5,125 bases of DNA from assembly GCA_946494345.1 (NCBI GenBank), contig CAMMBX010000088.1, positions 1 through 5,125 on the forward strand, written 5' to 3'. Shown piece by piece: positions 3,756 to 5,125 of this stretch. The translations under genes were made by a program, and so were the position numbers. The notes beneath the pieces are model-generated. The model made no database searches. It saw only the letters and a program-made list of their open reading frames with translations, and had not been told where the DNA came from. The first letter of the stretch is position 1. Each line of letters starts with the position of its first letter. The stretch is from an uncultured Mycoplasmatota bacterium. GTDB lineage: Bacteria > Bacillota_I > Bacilli_A > RF39 > UBA660.

Positions 3756-5125
3756 TTGAATAAGAAAAGAATTTTGGTATTTGCTATAACTGGTATTCTT
3801 ATTGTTTTAGGAGGGATAACATTATTTATAAATCATAATTTAGAAAGCAAAGACGAAAAAACTAAAACAATGGTCTCTACTGTGATGAGTGTTGATGATG
3901 GTACTTTTACTATTCAAGATAGCAATAACATTATTTATACGTTTGGTATTATTGATGATAATTTATCTGTTGGTGATGTTATTGAACTTGAATATAATGG
4001 CTCTTTAAATAAAAATAAAGCTTTACAAGACAGTAAAGTTTTGGGATATAAGACTATTAAGGTTAGTAATGATGAAGAAGGTGTACCTAGCGAGTGGCAA
4101 GATAATGGTATTTTTAAGGATTTTTATATCTTTGCTGCTAAGAAGTTAAAGACTATGTCGCTTGATGAAAAAATAGCTCAGTTACTACTTGTAAGATATC
4201 CTGATACTAATCCTGTTGAAACGTTAGAGAAATATCAATTTGGAGGCTATGTCTTTTTTGAAAAAGATTTTAGAGATAAAACTAAACCAGAAGTAAAGGA
4301 AATGATTAATAATTTACAAAATGTATCTAAAGTTCCTATATTAACGGCAGTTGATGAAGAAGGGGGAACTGTTGTAAGAGTAAGTAGTAATCCAAACCTT
4401 GCTAGTAGTAAATTTGAATCACCAAGAGATTTGTATTTAAGTGGAGGATTTGAGAAAATAAGACAAGATACTATTAATAAAAGTTTATTGTTATCAGAAC
4501 TAGGGCTTAATTTAAATCTAGCACCTGTTGTAGATGTATCTACTAATTCAAGTGACTATATGTATAAAAGAACTTTAGGAGAAAATACAGAGTTAACTAG
4601 TACTTATGCTAAAACAGTTATTAGTACTAGTAAAGGATTAGGTGTATCTTACACTTTAAAACATTTCCCAGGTTATGGAAATAATTCTGATACCCATACA
4701 GGACAGTCTATTGATAATCGTTCTTATGATGATATTGTTAAGAATGATTTACCACCTTTTGAAGCAGGTATTAATGAAGGAGCGGAAGCTGTGCTTGTGA
4801 GTCATAATACAGTAACTAATATTGATTCTAGTAATCCTGCTTCACTATCTGTTGATATTCATAATTTACTAAGAAATAAACTTGGCTTTACAGGTATTAT
4901 TATTAGTGATGATTTAGCGATGGGAGCGGTATCTTCTATTGATAATGTGGCTGTAAAAGCGATAACTGCAGGTAATGATTTACTTATTACTACTGATTAT
5001 GAAGAAAGTTTTAATGATATTAAAGAGGCAGTAAATAATAAAACTATTGATGAAGGATTAATTGATAAGTTAGCTTTTAGAGTACTTGCTTGGAAATACT
5101 ATAAAGGTTTAATATTTGAAAATCA
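3756..5125 (+). CDS. Membrane-anchored glycoside hydrolase family 3, beta-N-acetylhexosaminidase type (3' end outside window)
   Basis: The frame starts at TTG (3756), with GAGGTG at 3744-3749 six nt upstream, and remains open for 456 codons to the window edge. Residues 3-5 are basic and 6-25 form a hydrophobic helix without a lipobox cysteine, so the enzyme is probably anchored outside the membrane or secreted. Residues about 40-105 form a small beta-rich domain (VMSVDDGTFTI, GDVIELEY). The GH3 domain begins near 133 (TMSLDEKIAQLL) and carries DEEGG (200-204), KHFPGYG (302-308), the Asp-His dyad in DTH (312-314) and the nucleophile motif ISDDLAMGAV with D385. These are NagZ-type hallmarks, including the Asp-His acid/base pair, so the likely substrate is N-acetylglucosamine-containing glycan such as peptidoglycan. 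The catalytic loop is one residue shorter than in Bacillus NagZ and has Tyr for His307. It is divergent from the AdhR-like regulator. Confidence 0.9.
   Translation, partial: MNKKRILVFAITGILIVLGGITLFINHNLESKDEKTKTMVSTVMSVDDGTFTIQDSNNIIYTFGIIDDNLSVGDVIELEYNGSLNKNKALQDSKVLGYKTIKVSNDEEGVPSEWQDNGIFKDFYIFAAKKLKTMSLDEKIAQLLLVRYPDTNPVETLEKYQFGGYVFFEKDFRDKTKPEVKEMINNLQNVSKVPILTAVDEEGGTVVRVSSNPNLASSKFESPRDLYLSGGFEKIRQDTINKSLLLSELGLNLNLAPVVDVSTNSSDYMYKRTLGENTELTSTYAKTVISTSKGLGVSYTLKHFPGYGNNSDTHTGQSIDNRSYDDIVKNDLPPFEAGINEGAEAVLVSHNTVTNIDSSNPASLSVDIHNLLRNKLGFTGIIISDDLAMGAVSSIDNVAVKAITAGNDLLITTDYEESFNDIKEAVNNKTIDEGLIDKLAFRVLAWKYYKGLIFEN

Noticed and set aside
1..5125. Mollicute genetic code (TGA as Trp), CRISPR array, tRNA or rRNA, riboswitch
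   Set aside because: Trp is TGG throughout and TGA ends two frames. No regularly spaced repeats, cloverleaf or rRNA segments, or conserved aptamer-like leader were found.

Overview
This is a low-GC (strongly AT-rich) bacterial window carrying ordinary chromosomal genes with a toxin-antitoxin cluster among them. Genes have Shine-Dalgarno sites of the AAGGAG/GGAGG type and consensus -35/-10 promoters. Tryptophan is encoded by TGG and TGA is used as a stop, so the standard bacterial code applies and the recoded Mollicutes are excluded. Together with the gene families this suggests a Firmicute (Bacillota), perhaps an uncultured gut-type Bacilli or Clostridia lineage. The species cannot be read from the sequence.

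Left part (1-774): a minus-strand gene for a protein with two CxxC knuckles (zinc-ribbon-like) runs off the left edge. Its start lies about 50 bp from the plus-strand 3' remnant of an ABC transporter permease gene (561-758). The permease lost its first three quarters, including the EAA loop, but kept its C-terminus and a good intrinsic terminator (744-774). A rearrangement junction therefore probably lies near 540-566.

Middle part (800-3191): four minus-strand genes appear to form one operon read from about 3130 down to 800. In order they are a HigB-like RelE-superfamily toxin (GTG start), a HigA-type antitoxin fused to an ImmA/IrrE (COG2856) zinc peptidase, a YkgJ-type cysteine-cluster protein, and a small NTF2/SnoaL-like protein. 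Toxin and antitoxin overlap by 8 bp. The third gene follows the second by 13 bp and the fourth follows the third by 50 bp. The operon has a full-consensus promoter (TTGACA-N17-TATAAT). It is flanked by two 19-bp palindromes with identical half-sites (ATTAAC-N7-GTTAAT), the probable operators for autoregulation by the antitoxin.

Right part (3242-5125): a MerR-family regulator resembling Bacillus AdhR, including its redox/aldehyde-reactive cysteine at position 52, is divergent from a membrane-anchored glycoside hydrolase family 3 protein (beta-N-acetylhexosaminidase type) that runs off the right edge. The regulator's own promoter contains an AdhR-like dyad between the -35 and -10 boxes. That promoter also shows that the true start is the internal ATG at 3637 and not the longer reading frame. 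The GH3 gene has its own outward promoter with an unusually long spacer, back-to-back with the regulator promoter. The MerR gene ends in a hairpin terminator upstream of the toxin-antitoxin promoter.

No CRISPR array, tRNA, rRNA, intact mobile element or riboswitch is visible. The least ordinary items are the four-gene toxin-antitoxin/peptidase operon with paired operators, the AdhR-like switch next to a cell-wall hydrolase, and the truncated permease junction.
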